A DNA stretch of 10,792 bases from NCBI GenBank assembly GCA_009993495.1, contig JAACTI010000057.1, positions 1-10,792 on the forward strand, in the 5' to 3' direction. Positions 1-5,827 of this stretch are shown in pieces. Numbering within the stretch: the stretch's first letter is position 1; each line of letters begins with the position of its first letter. The notes beneath the pieces were generated by a model, which made no database searches, was not told the origin of the DNA, and saw only the letters and a program-made list of their open reading frames with translations. The position numbers were made by a program, and so were the translations under genes. This stretch comes from Deltaproteobacteria bacterium (lineage in GTDB: Bacteria > Desulfobacterota > Desulfuromonadia > Desulfuromonadales > Geopsychrobacteraceae).

Positions 1-347
1 GGCCAGGGATCGGGGCAATTGATATACAGGGCACTTAGGCTCTGGGGCGGCAGATGTTTGAGTAACAGGCTCCGCGCCTCGGTTCGCACCACCCGCACGT
101 TGCTGAGCCCGGCATTTTCGAGCCGGGTGCAGGTTTTCAAACAGCCTTGATTGAAAATATCGATGGCCATAAAATTTTTGTCCGGGTGACGCGCGGCAAG
201 TTGCACCACAAAATCGCCGATGCCACAACCGATTTCGAGACACAAAGGCTGAGAGGGGTCGAAGAGTTCACGCAAATCGGTAATTTTGTCAAGACGCGCG
301 GCAGAGGTAAACAAGGGAGAACGGATCAGGGTCATGCGCTGAGTCAT
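1..347 (-). CDS. trmB: tRNA (guanine-N7-)-methyltransferase TrmB, 5' part only
   Basis: Predicted SAM-dependent enzyme that methylates N7 of guanine 46 in the variable loop of tRNAs, in the cytoplasm. I translated the minus strand from the ATG at 347; the first 115 codons are inside the window and the rest is lost past the left edge. The SAM-binding motif I reads LEIGCGIGDF (about residues 37-46), followed by the acidic end of strand 2 (FMAIDIF) and the family signature YINCPDPWP just before the edge. Most TrmB proteins have NFPDPWP, so Cys replaces Phe here. A second in-frame ATG at 335 is possible; neither start has a strong ribosome site. The gene begins 27 bases after the stop of the cytochrome c gene on the same strand, so they may share a transcript. 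Family assignment is from motifs alone but is fairly distinctive. Confidence 0.88.
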   Translation of the reverse strand, partial: MTQRMTLIRSPLFTSAARLDKITDLRELFDPSQPLCLEIGCGIGDFVVQLAARHPDKNFMAIDIFNQGCLKTCTRLENAGLSNVRVVRTEARSLLLKHLPPQSLSALYINCPDPW

Positions 348-374
348 GGTTGAAATATCTTTCTTAGACTGAAA

Positions 375-701
375 TTATTTGCGGTTGGCCAGAAAACGAC
401 TGAGCAGACGCCGCTGCGCCGCGGGTGTTGTTTGATAAGAGGGCATGAATTTCTCACCCGAGCCAAGGGCCGCTGGCGGTTGATCGAGTTGCTTGAAAAT
501 GGCGTTTTCATCCAGCTTCAGACCGATGCGGTCGAGGGACGGAGCCAAATTTGCGCCGCTGGCATTAAAATCGTGGCACCCCAGACAACCCAGGCGATGC
601 AAAAGCTGCTCTGCCTCCAGCCGCTGTGCCGGGCTCAGCTCTTCAGCCCGCAGGCCGGCGCTGCTCAGCAGCAGCAGAAAAATTGTCAATAACACGTGCA
701 T
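375..701 (-). CDS. Small secreted monohaem c-type cytochrome
   Basis: A 108-residue exported electron carrier. The N-terminus is a Sec signal peptide (hydrophobic core at about residues 3-16, likely cut after LRA near residue 19), leaving a mature protein of about 89 residues. The single haem-attachment motif is CLGCH at residues 39-43 (Cys39, Cys42, axial His43). Met86 in the motif FMPSY is the probable second axial ligand, as in class I cytochromes c. I chose the ATG at 701 because a GGGAG lies 7 bases upstream and the signal peptide starts there; the frame stays open upstream to a TTG at 758, but that would put an unlikely His-rich segment ahead of the signal peptide. The redox partner is unknown; the downstream neighbour trmB gives no hint. 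It resembles stand-alone cytochrome c class I domains; no specific pathway can be named. Confidence 0.85.
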   Translation of the reverse strand: MHVLLTIFLLLLSSAGLRAEELSPAQRLEAEQLLHRLGCLGCHDFNASGANLAPSLDRIGLKLDENAIFKQLDQPPAALGSGEKFMPSYQTTPAAQRRLLSRFLANRK

Positions 702-708
702 CGCCCGG

Positions 709-713
709 CTCCC
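709..713 (-). promoter_or_regulatory. Ribosome binding site deciding the cytochrome c start
   Basis: On the minus strand GGGAG ends 7 bases before the ATG at 701. It supports that start, where the signal peptide begins, over the longer frame from 758. Confidence 0.6.
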
Positions 714-728
714 GTCGTGGTGATGCCA

Positions 729-758
729 AGAATACTGTGCTTGCCCCTTGTTTTGCAA
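729..758 (-). promoter_or_regulatory. Possible sigma70 promoter for the cytochrome c gene
   Basis: On the minus strand TTGCAA (758-753) and TATTCT (734-729) are separated by 18 bases. Each hexamer matches four of six consensus positions. This would start transcription about 20 bases before the ATG at 701. This is a by-eye match in a short divergent intergenic region and could be chance. Confidence 0.35.
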
Positions 759-864
759 CCGCCCGGCCAGGGGGGGGTCTCATTAAAGTATTGGCCACCC
801 GTAACCGATATGCCAGGTAAGGACAGACCCCAAGGACGGGGACTCCACGCCCAGGGAGGGCAGA

Positions 865-1602
865 ATGAGTGATTATCTGAAAATTCCAACCTTGCCCCCT
901 AAAGACGGGCTCCCCGGCGTTGCAGCGGTTGCCCCCTATCCACGCATTGATTCACATCACTCGCCCTCGGACGACTCTCGCCAGTCCTCTTCCGCAGCAG
1001 GAAAAGAGCCTAAAAAACGCACGGAACGGCGCTTCATCCTGTTGCGACAACTCATCGCGAGGCTGGAGGAAACAGCGGATATTGTCAAACTCGATTACGC
1101 GACGGCTGACGCCGAACTGCGGCAACTGGGCTTAAGTTCCGTTGAAGAAAATTTGATTCCGCAACTGCTGCGCCTGAAAATCCCCCTGCAAGCGATTGCC
1201 CAACTCCAGGAGCAGCTTAACGCACAACAACCAAGTATCAGCCTGGGGCGCGGACGCCTTATCCAAAACGATGCGACCGACCTTTTCCCGGTTTCTACTG
1301 CCGGTTTGGCGGAATACATTCTGAAAATTGATCACCTCCACCTGAAGCCAAGGTCTCTGCAACCCAAGATCGCTCAAGCGATGGATCAGGAGGGATTTTT
1401 CGCCGTACAGGGCAAGCGCCTGCGGCTGACCCTCAGCCCAAGCAGAAGCACGCAATCCACCGACGCTGACGTGTCCCTCAGAATTGTTGCCCTTCTCGGG
1501 GTGATCGAAAACGAAGAAGACGGGCGCAGAGCCATACTTTTTCCCCGCACCGACGGAAGCTACGGTCTCTACGCCGACAAGATGATCGACCTGTCGATTT
1601 AA
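865..1602 (+). CDS. Unrecognised 245-residue soluble protein
   Basis: I do not recognise this protein. It has a clear ribosome site (GGGAGGG four bases before the ATG) and coding-like composition throughout, so the gene is probably real. No signal peptide or membrane segment is visible, so it should be cytoplasmic. Residues 1-27 are rich in Pro, Gly and Ala; residues 30-53 form a Ser-rich, charged, probably disordered linker ending in KEPKKRTERR. Residues 55-125 look helical, rich in Leu, Gln and Glu, with possible coiled-coil character (IAQLQEQLNAQQ). Residues 180-245 look like beta strands and contain the phrase ILFPRTDGSYGLYADKM. No catalytic motif or metal site stands out. It is divergent from the cytochrome c gene and 155 bases upstream of the aminotransferase gene. 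Function is unknown; an adaptor or regulatory role would be a guess. Confidence 0.7.
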   Translation: MSDYLKIPTLPPKDGLPGVAAVAPYPRIDSHHSPSDDSRQSSSAAGKEPKKRTERRFILLRQLIARLEETADIVKLDYATADAELRQLGLSSVEENLIPQLLRLKIPLQAIAQLQEQLNAQQPSISLGRGRLIQNDATDLFPVSTAGLAEYILKIDHLHLKPRSLQPKIAQAMDQEGFFAVQGKRLRLTLSPSRSTQSTDADVSLRIVALLGVIENEEDGRRAILFPRTDGSYGLYADKMIDLSI

Positions 1603-1757
1603 AGTTTCCTCCCCAGGTCACATCATTTCGCCCACCCTTTGCAGAGTTCTTGCGCGTTTTTGCCCCGTGAGCAAATTTGAGTTGTATTGTCCGGGGCTGG
1701 TGATTAAGCTGGGAGGGTTGTTTTGCTGGGGGCAAAAGTAAAATTACTGGAGACACC
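1603..1757 (+). other. Intergenic leader region before the aminotransferase gene
   Basis: This gap contains two short inverted repeats with the same core, TTTGC-N7-GCAAA (1659-1675) and TTTTGC-N5-GCAAAA (1721-1737). A 24-codon GTG-started frame (1667-1741) overlaps them and lacks a ribosome site. A GGAG lies just upstream of the ATG at 1758. I see no convincing intrinsic terminator for the upstream gene and no strong promoter. Confidence 0.35.
1721..1737 (+). repeat. Inverted repeat TTTTGC-TGGGG-GCAAAA
   Basis: A perfect 6-base-pair inverted repeat with a 5-base loop, located 20 bases before the aminotransferase start. It could form a small hairpin in the leader or be a protein-binding site. 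No T-tract follows, so it is not a standard terminator. Confidence 0.4.
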
Positions 1758-2930
1758 ATGCAAATACCCATCAGTCGCCGTGCCCACAGGGTCACACCTT
1801 TTCTGGCGATGGAAATCATGGAAAAGGCGAAAATTCTCGAAGCGGCCGGGCACGATATTATTTACCTGTGCCTGGGCGAACCCGATTTTCCCACCCCCGC
1901 AGCGGTGGTCGCCGCAACCCACCGCGCCCTCGATGCCGGTGCGACATCTTACACCCCTTCCCTGGGGTTACGCGAACTGCGCCAGGAAATTGTGCACCAT
2001 TACCGCAAACGCTACGGGGTTCACCTCGAACCCGAGCAAATTCTGGTCGGTAGCGGCACCAGCCCCCTGCTGCTCTTGCTCTTTGCCATGCTGCTGGAAA
2101 CCGGTGACGAGATCCTTCTGCCCGACCCCGGCTATGCCTGTTACCCTGATTTCGTACGTTTTGCCGGTGGGGTACCAACCCGCATCAAAACCACGGCGCA
2201 AAACGGTTTTCAACCACGGCCAGCCGAAGTCGAAAAGCTGATCAATTCGCGCTGCCGGGGATTATTAATCAATTCGCCATCTAACCCCGCGGGCTCGGTT
2301 TTAAGTGGTCAGGAGCTCAGAACCCTGGCACAACTGCCAATTCCGATAATTTCCGACGAAATTTATCATGGCCTAACCTACGAGGGCGAAGAACATTCGA
2401 TCCTCGAATATACGGGCAGCGCCTTCGTCCTTGGCGGTTTTTCCAAAGCCTATGCCATGACCGGTTGGCGCCTTGGCTACCTGATTTCGCCCCTGACCTG
2501 TGCGCGCACCCTGCAAACCTTGCATCAGAACTTTATGATCTGCGCCAACCACTTTGTGCAACTCGGTGGCCTTGCCGCCCTGCGCCATGCCGAGGCCGAC
2601 GTGGAACGCATGCGCAGACTCTATGATCTGCGCCGTCGCCAGTTACTCAAACAACTGGCCGAGCTGGGTTTCGGCCTGCCCTTTATCCCCAGGGGGGCCT
2701 TCTATATCCTTGCCGACGCCCGCCATATAGACCCGGATTCCATGCGCCTGGCCCTCGACATTCTCGAACAAACTGGCGTGGCGCTGACCCCCGGCATCGA
2801 CTTTGGCCCCGGAGCCGAGGGCTATTTACGCTTTTCCTATTCCAGCCCGCTGGAACACATTGATACCGCCCTGGAGCGCCTGCGGGAATATCTGCGCCAA
2901 CGCGGCAAATTGCCTGCATCCCGGCACTGA
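1758..2930 (+). CDS. PLP-dependent class I/II aminotransferase
   Basis: A 390-residue fold-type I aminotransferase, soluble and cytoplasmic, normally a dimer. The key residues are present: the substrate loop LGEPDFPTP (39-47), the phosphate-site segment GSGTSP (98-103), Asn176 in SPSNPAG, Asp200 and Tyr203 in SDEIYHGL, the Schiff-base lysine Lys230 in FSKAYAMTGWRLGY, Arg238 at the phosphate, and Arg358 in YLRFSYS, which should hold the substrate carboxylate. Length and motif spacing fit the aspartate/aromatic aminotransferase subgroup. A GGAG upstream of the ATG supports this start. The next gene, 31 bases downstream, is DAHP synthase, so transamination of prephenate, phenylpyruvate or hydroxyphenylpyruvate is a reasonable guess. 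Substrate choice cannot be read reliably from these motifs; aspartate or alanine remain possible. Confidence 0.92.
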   Translation: MQIPISRRAHRVTPFLAMEIMEKAKILEAAGHDIIYLCLGEPDFPTPAAVVAATHRALDAGATSYTPSLGLRELRQEIVHHYRKRYGVHLEPEQILVGSGTSPLLLLLFAMLLETGDEILLPDPGYACYPDFVRFAGGVPTRIKTTAQNGFQPRPAEVEKLINSRCRGLLINSPSNPAGSVLSGQELRTLAQLPIPIISDEIYHGLTYEGEEHSILEYTGSAFVLGGFSKAYAMTGWRLGYLISPLTCARTLQTLHQNFMICANHFVQLGGLAALRHAEADVERMRRLYDLRRRQLLKQLAELGFGLPFIPRGAFYILADARHIDPDSMRLALDILEQTGVALTPGIDFGPGAEGYLRFSYSSPLEHIDTALERLREYLRQRGKLPASRH

Positions 2931-2949
2931 AAACCCGCCGGTGAAAATC

Positions 2950-2955
2950 AAGGAG
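2950..2955 (+). promoter_or_regulatory. Ribosome binding site deciding the aroF start
   Basis: AAGGAG six bases before the ATG at 2962. It selects this start over in-frame upstream codons that lie inside the aminotransferase gene. Confidence 0.75.
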
Positions 2956-2961
2956 AAAAAA

Positions 2962-3993
2962 ATGTTGATTGTTATGCACCACCAGGCCACCGATCCCCAG
3001 ATAAAACAAGTGAAACGAACCGTCGAGGCCATGGGCCTGCGCGCCGAACCCATACCCGGCAGCATGCGCACCGCCATTGGCGTTCTCGACAATCAGGGGT
3101 ATGTCGACGATTCCGCCATTCGTGAGCTGCCGGGCGTGCGCGAAGTGATTCATGTCAGCAAACCCTACAAACTGGTTTCGCGTGATTTCCATCCCCAATC
3201 AACCGTTATTGAGGTCGCGGGGGTTAAAATTGGCGACGGCCAACCTCGGGTGATGATGGCGGGCCCCTGTTCCATTGAAAGCGAAACCCAGATGCTCACC
3301 GCCGCCCGTCAGGTCAAAGCCGCGGGGGGACATATTTTACGCGGTGGCGCCTTCAAGCCGCGCACCGGACCCCACAGTTTTCAGGGTTTAGGCGTTGATG
3401 GCCTCAAATTTTTAAGTGCCGCCGGACGCGAGGTCGGGCTGCCAGTCGTCACCGAGGTCATGCGCATTGAACAGCTTGATATCGTGTGTCAGCATGCCGA
3501 TATGTTGCAGATTGGGGCGCGCAACATGCAGAACTTCGACCTGCTCAAAGAAGTGGGCAAACTCCGGCATCCGGTCTTGCTGAAACGCGGCATGAGCGCG
3601 ACCCTCGAAGAATTTCTCGCGGCCGCCGAATACATCGTCGCCGAAGGCAACTCCAGCCTGGTGCTCTGTGAGCGCGGAATCCGTACCTTCGAAAAGGCCA
3701 CCCGCAACACCCTGGATCTGTCAGTTGTCGCCCTGATTCGCAGCATGAGTCACCTGCCCATTATTGTCGATCCGAGCCACGCCACCGGCAAACGCCCGCT
3801 GGTACCGATCATGGCGCGCGCCGCGCTCATGGCGGGGGCTCACGGGCTGATGGTCGAAATGCATCCTGAACCCGACAAAGCCCTGTGCGATGGCGCCCAG
3901 AGTCTCGATCCCCAGATGTTTGCCCACTTGATGCAAAATTTGAAAAAAATCGAAAAATTTATCACGACGCTGGATGGGCTAGAAAACGCTTGA
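2962..3993 (+). CDS. aroF: 3-deoxy-7-phosphoheptulonate (DAHP) synthase, N-terminal regulatory type
   Basis: This enzyme joins phosphoenolpyruvate and erythrose 4-phosphate in the first step of the shikimate pathway, in the cytoplasm. The 343-residue protein begins with a ferredoxin-like/ACT-like domain (about 1-75: MLIVMHHQATDPQI..., IHVSKPYKLVSR) and continues as the TIM barrel. Metal ligands by family alignment are Cys103 in AGPCSIES, His273 in DPSHATGKR, Glu299 in MVEMHPEP and Asp310 in CDGAQSL, each one residue off the Thermotoga TM0343 numbering I recall. GGAFKPRT (128-135) and LLKRGM (206-211) are the substrate-binding segments. The N-domain in this group typically mediates feedback inhibition by aromatic amino acids, so allosteric control is likely. 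AAGGAG (2950-2955) six bases before the ATG fixes the start; the frame is open further upstream inside the aminotransferase gene but that part does not look like this family. Its last 15 bases overlap the end of the opposite-strand gene. Confidence 0.95.
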   Translation: MLIVMHHQATDPQIKQVKRTVEAMGLRAEPIPGSMRTAIGVLDNQGYVDDSAIRELPGVREVIHVSKPYKLVSRDFHPQSTVIEVAGVKIGDGQPRVMMAGPCSIESETQMLTAARQVKAAGGHILRGGAFKPRTGPHSFQGLGVDGLKFLSAAGREVGLPVVTEVMRIEQLDIVCQHADMLQIGARNMQNFDLLKEVGKLRHPVLLKRGMSATLEEFLAAAEYIVAEGNSSLVLCERGIRTFEKATRNTLDLSVVALIRSMSHLPIIVDPSHATGKRPLVPIMARAALMAGAHGLMVEMHPEPDKALCDGAQSLDPQMFAHLMQNLKKIEKFITTLDGLENA

Positions 3994-4404
3994 CAGATAA
4001 ACAATCGAAAGGTAGCGCAGGCTCTTGCCGATGGTCACCAGCACCACAAACAGACTCAACCGCACCCGCAGAATTCCGGCGATAAGAGTTAGCGGGTCGC
4101 CAATCACCGGCATCCAGGCCAGCAGCAGCGTCCAGTATCCATAACGTTGAAACCAACCCTGGGCACTTTCGATCTGTTTGTCGCTGAAATAAAACCAGCG
4201 CCGCGTGCGAAAACGCAGCAGATAGCGACCGAGGCCCCAGTTGACCACCGCGCCCAGGCTGTTGCCCAGGGTCGCAACGCCAACCAGTAAGGCCGGATCA
4301 CCGCCATCGCGCAGCAGGGCAAAAAGCACCACCTCTGAAGAAAAAGGCAGAATCGTCGCCGCCAGCAAAGCACTGCCAAAAAGTATCAGCGCGCCGACAA
4401 ACAT
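3979..4404 (-). CDS. YqaA-type small membrane protein of the DedA/VTT superfamily
   Basis: A 141-residue integral inner-membrane protein resembling E. coli YqaA in length and in landmark residues. These are a first hydrophobic segment ending in ATILPFSSEVVLFALL (about 16-31), the GNSLGAVVNWGLGR stretch (47-60), an amphipathic middle with WFQRYGYWTLLLAWMPVIGDPLTLIAGILR (84-113), and a final segment with GKSLRYL (126-132). Pro20, Glu24, Pro99, Gly102 and Asp103 are the conserved positions I can recognise. Related DedA proteins support membrane lipid scrambling or proton-dependent transport, but YqaA itself has no firm function. The ATG at 4404 is the only start before an in-frame stop; its ribosome site is weak (GGGCGA). 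It is divergent from the flavodiiron gene and convergent with aroF, overlapping its 3' end by 15 bases. Confidence 0.85.
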   Translation of the reverse strand: MFVGALILFGSALLAATILPFSSEVVLFALLRDGGDPALLVGVATLGNSLGAVVNWGLGRYLLRFRTRRWFYFSDKQIESAQGWFQRYGYWTLLLAWMPVIGDPLTLIAGILRVRLSLFVVLVTIGKSLRYLSIVYLSSVF

Positions 4405-4432
4405 TCGCCCACAGACGCTGCTTCGCCCTGTC

Positions 4433-4462
4433 TTGTCAGCAGTCGGCTGACCCGTGTATGAT
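4433..4462 (+). promoter_or_regulatory. Sigma70-like promoter for the flavodiiron gene
   Basis: TTGTCA (4433-4438) and TATGAT (4457-4462) are 18 bases apart and match five of six consensus bases each. Transcription would start near 4469, giving a leader of about 60 bases before the ATG at 4528. This is the best promoter match I found in the window. Confidence 0.6.
4435..4451. promoter_or_regulatory. Inverted repeat inside the promoter, possible operator
   Basis: GTCAGC-AGTCG-GCTGAC is a perfect 6-base inverted repeat with a 5-base centre. It covers the end of the -35 box and most of the spacer, the usual place for a repressor site. It does not match the FNR or HcpR motifs I know. Confidence 0.4.
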
Positions 4463-4510
4463 GCCTAACGAATAGACTCAACAATTTATTTCCCGTAGAA
4501 AATTTTTCAT

Positions 4511-4516
4511 GGAGGT
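4511..4516 (+). promoter_or_regulatory. Widely spaced ribosome binding site of the flavodiiron gene
   Basis: GGAGGT is a strong Shine-Dalgarno match but ends 11 bases before the ATG, longer than the usual 5-9. An 11-base AT palindrome, GAAAA-T-TTTTC (4498-4508), lies directly before it. Confidence 0.55.
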
Positions 4517-4527
4517 GCAATACAGCA

Positions 4528-5721
4528 ATGGAAAAGAGCATTCAGGTTGCCGAAAACATCCACTGGGTGGGGGTGCGTCACGCCGAACTCCAGGTCTTCG
4601 ATGACCTTTTCCCCACGCATAACGGCACAACCTACAACAGTTATCTGGTGCAGGGAACGGAAAAAACCGTTTTGATTGATGCGGTGAAAGAACCCTTTGC
4701 TGCGGAATTTTTCGACAAGATCAAGGAACACGTCGCCCTCAAAAAAATTGATGCTATCGTGGTCAACCACACGGAACCCGATCATTCCGGGGCCTTGGCA
4801 CAACTGCTTGAGCAGCAGCCCGAATTACTGATTTACTGCTCCAAGCCCGGCGAAAACTTCCTGAAACAACTGCTCAACCGTGATTTCAACTGCCAGGTGG
4901 TCGCCGATGGGGATGAAATCGATCTGGGTGGGCGGACGCTGAAATTTATCCTTGCCCCCTACCTGCACTGGCCCGACACCATCTTTACCTACCTGCCGGA
5001 AGAACAAATTCTCTTTCCCTGTGATGCCTTCGGTGCCCATTATTGTTCCGATCGCCTCTTTGATGATGAAATCGCCGAATTTTACCCCGATTTTCATTTT
5101 TACTTCGACTGCATCATGCGCCCGTTTAAAGACAAGATTCGCGAAGCGCTGGCGAAAATCGACCCCCTGCCCATTCGCATGCTCTGCCCATCTCACGGCC
5201 CGGTGCGGCGCTCTTCGGCTGATTTTGCCATCGAAGCCTATCGGCGCTGGTCGGTAGCACCACCCAAAGGCGGCAAACCACGCGCCCTGCTCGCTGTGCT
5301 GTCATCCCATGGCAATACCCGCGACATGGCCGACGTGATCAAGACCGAACTCGAAGCCCGGGGCTTCGATGTTTCCGGCTTCGCCATCTGTGGCATGCGC
5401 GATGACGATTACCGCAACGCCCTCGAACAGGCAGATATCCTCATTATTGGAACGCCCACCATCCAGCGCGATGCTCCGCCTCACGTGTGGCATGCCTTGT
5501 CGCTGATTTCATCGGTCACGCCCAAAAACAAACTTGCGGCGGTCTTCGGTTCCTTCGGCTGGAGTGGCGAGGCCGTCAAAATGGTCGAACAGCGACTTAT
5601 CGGCCTGCGCTACAAACTGGCGACGGAAAGCATCTCTTTCCGCTTTACGCCGACGGCGGACAACCTGGCAAGCTGCCGTAACTTTGCCGGTGAAATTGTC
5701 AATGTGTTGAAAAGCGCCTGA
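4528..5721 (+). CDS. fprA: Flavodiiron protein (class A, FprA/ROO type), O2 or NO reductase
   Basis: A cytoplasmic enzyme that reduces O2 to water or NO to N2O, protecting anaerobes. The first 245 residues are a metallo-beta-lactamase-like domain with the full diiron set: His81, Glu83 and Asp85 in NHTEPDHSG, His147 in APYLHWPD, Asp166 in FPCDAFGAH, and His223 in CPSHGPVR. Residues 252-396 are a flavodoxin-like FMN domain with the phosphate loop SSHGNT (259-264), IGTPTIQRDAPP (307-318) and GSFGWSGEA (341-349). The 397-residue length leaves no rubredoxin or reductase extension, so it should depend on a separate donor such as rubredoxin, which is not in this window. GGAGGT (4511-4516) sits 11 bases before the ATG, a slightly long spacing, but no better start is nearby. 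A good promoter lies just upstream. O2 versus NO preference cannot be told from sequence. Confidence 0.96.
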   Translation: MEKSIQVAENIHWVGVRHAELQVFDDLFPTHNGTTYNSYLVQGTEKTVLIDAVKEPFAAEFFDKIKEHVALKKIDAIVVNHTEPDHSGALAQLLEQQPELLIYCSKPGENFLKQLLNRDFNCQVVADGDEIDLGGRTLKFILAPYLHWPDTIFTYLPEEQILFPCDAFGAHYCSDRLFDDEIAEFYPDFHFYFDCIMRPFKDKIREALAKIDPLPIRMLCPSHGPVRRSSADFAIEAYRRWSVAPPKGGKPRALLAVLSSHGNTRDMADVIKTELEARGFDVSGFAICGMRDDDYRNALEQADILIIGTPTIQRDAPPHVWHALSLISSVTPKNKLAAVFGSFGWSGEAVKMVEQRLIGLRYKLATESISFRFTPTADNLASCRNFAGEIVNVLKSA

Positions 5722-5757
5722 TTGCCATTTGTGGCGGTTCAGCGGCACGGGCGGGCA

Positions 5758-5780
5758 CAGGTACCAGGGGGCGGTGCCTG
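5758..5780 (+). repeat. Hairpin-forming inverted repeat after the flavodiiron gene
   Basis: CAGGTACC (5758-5765) can pair with GGTGCCTG (5773-5780), eight pairs including one G-U, around a 7-base loop. It lies 36 bases after the stop codon. No T-run follows directly, so it may be a weak or factor-dependent terminator, or chance. Confidence 0.3.
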
Positions 5781-5827
5781 CCGGTGCGACTCTATCCCTG
5801 CCCCCTTTTCGACCCAGCCGATACCCC

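Noticed and set aside
781..864. Possible cyclic di-GMP (GEMM) riboswitch, suggested by a GCCAGGT stretch
   Set aside because: The rest of the aptamer consensus and the two required stems are absent.
2803..2961. Longer N-terminus for the DAHP synthase
   Set aside because: These codons overlap the end of the aminotransferase gene, look unlike the family, and an excellent ribosome site precedes the ATG at 2962.
2683..3198. 171-codon minus-strand frame across the aminotransferase-aroF junction
   Set aside because: It is antisense to two well-supported genes and has no recognisable motif.
5729..5827. 33-residue extension of PriA from a TTG
   Set aside because: The conserved PriA N-terminus begins at the ATG at 5828; the extension is Pro/Gly/Arg-rich intergenic translation.
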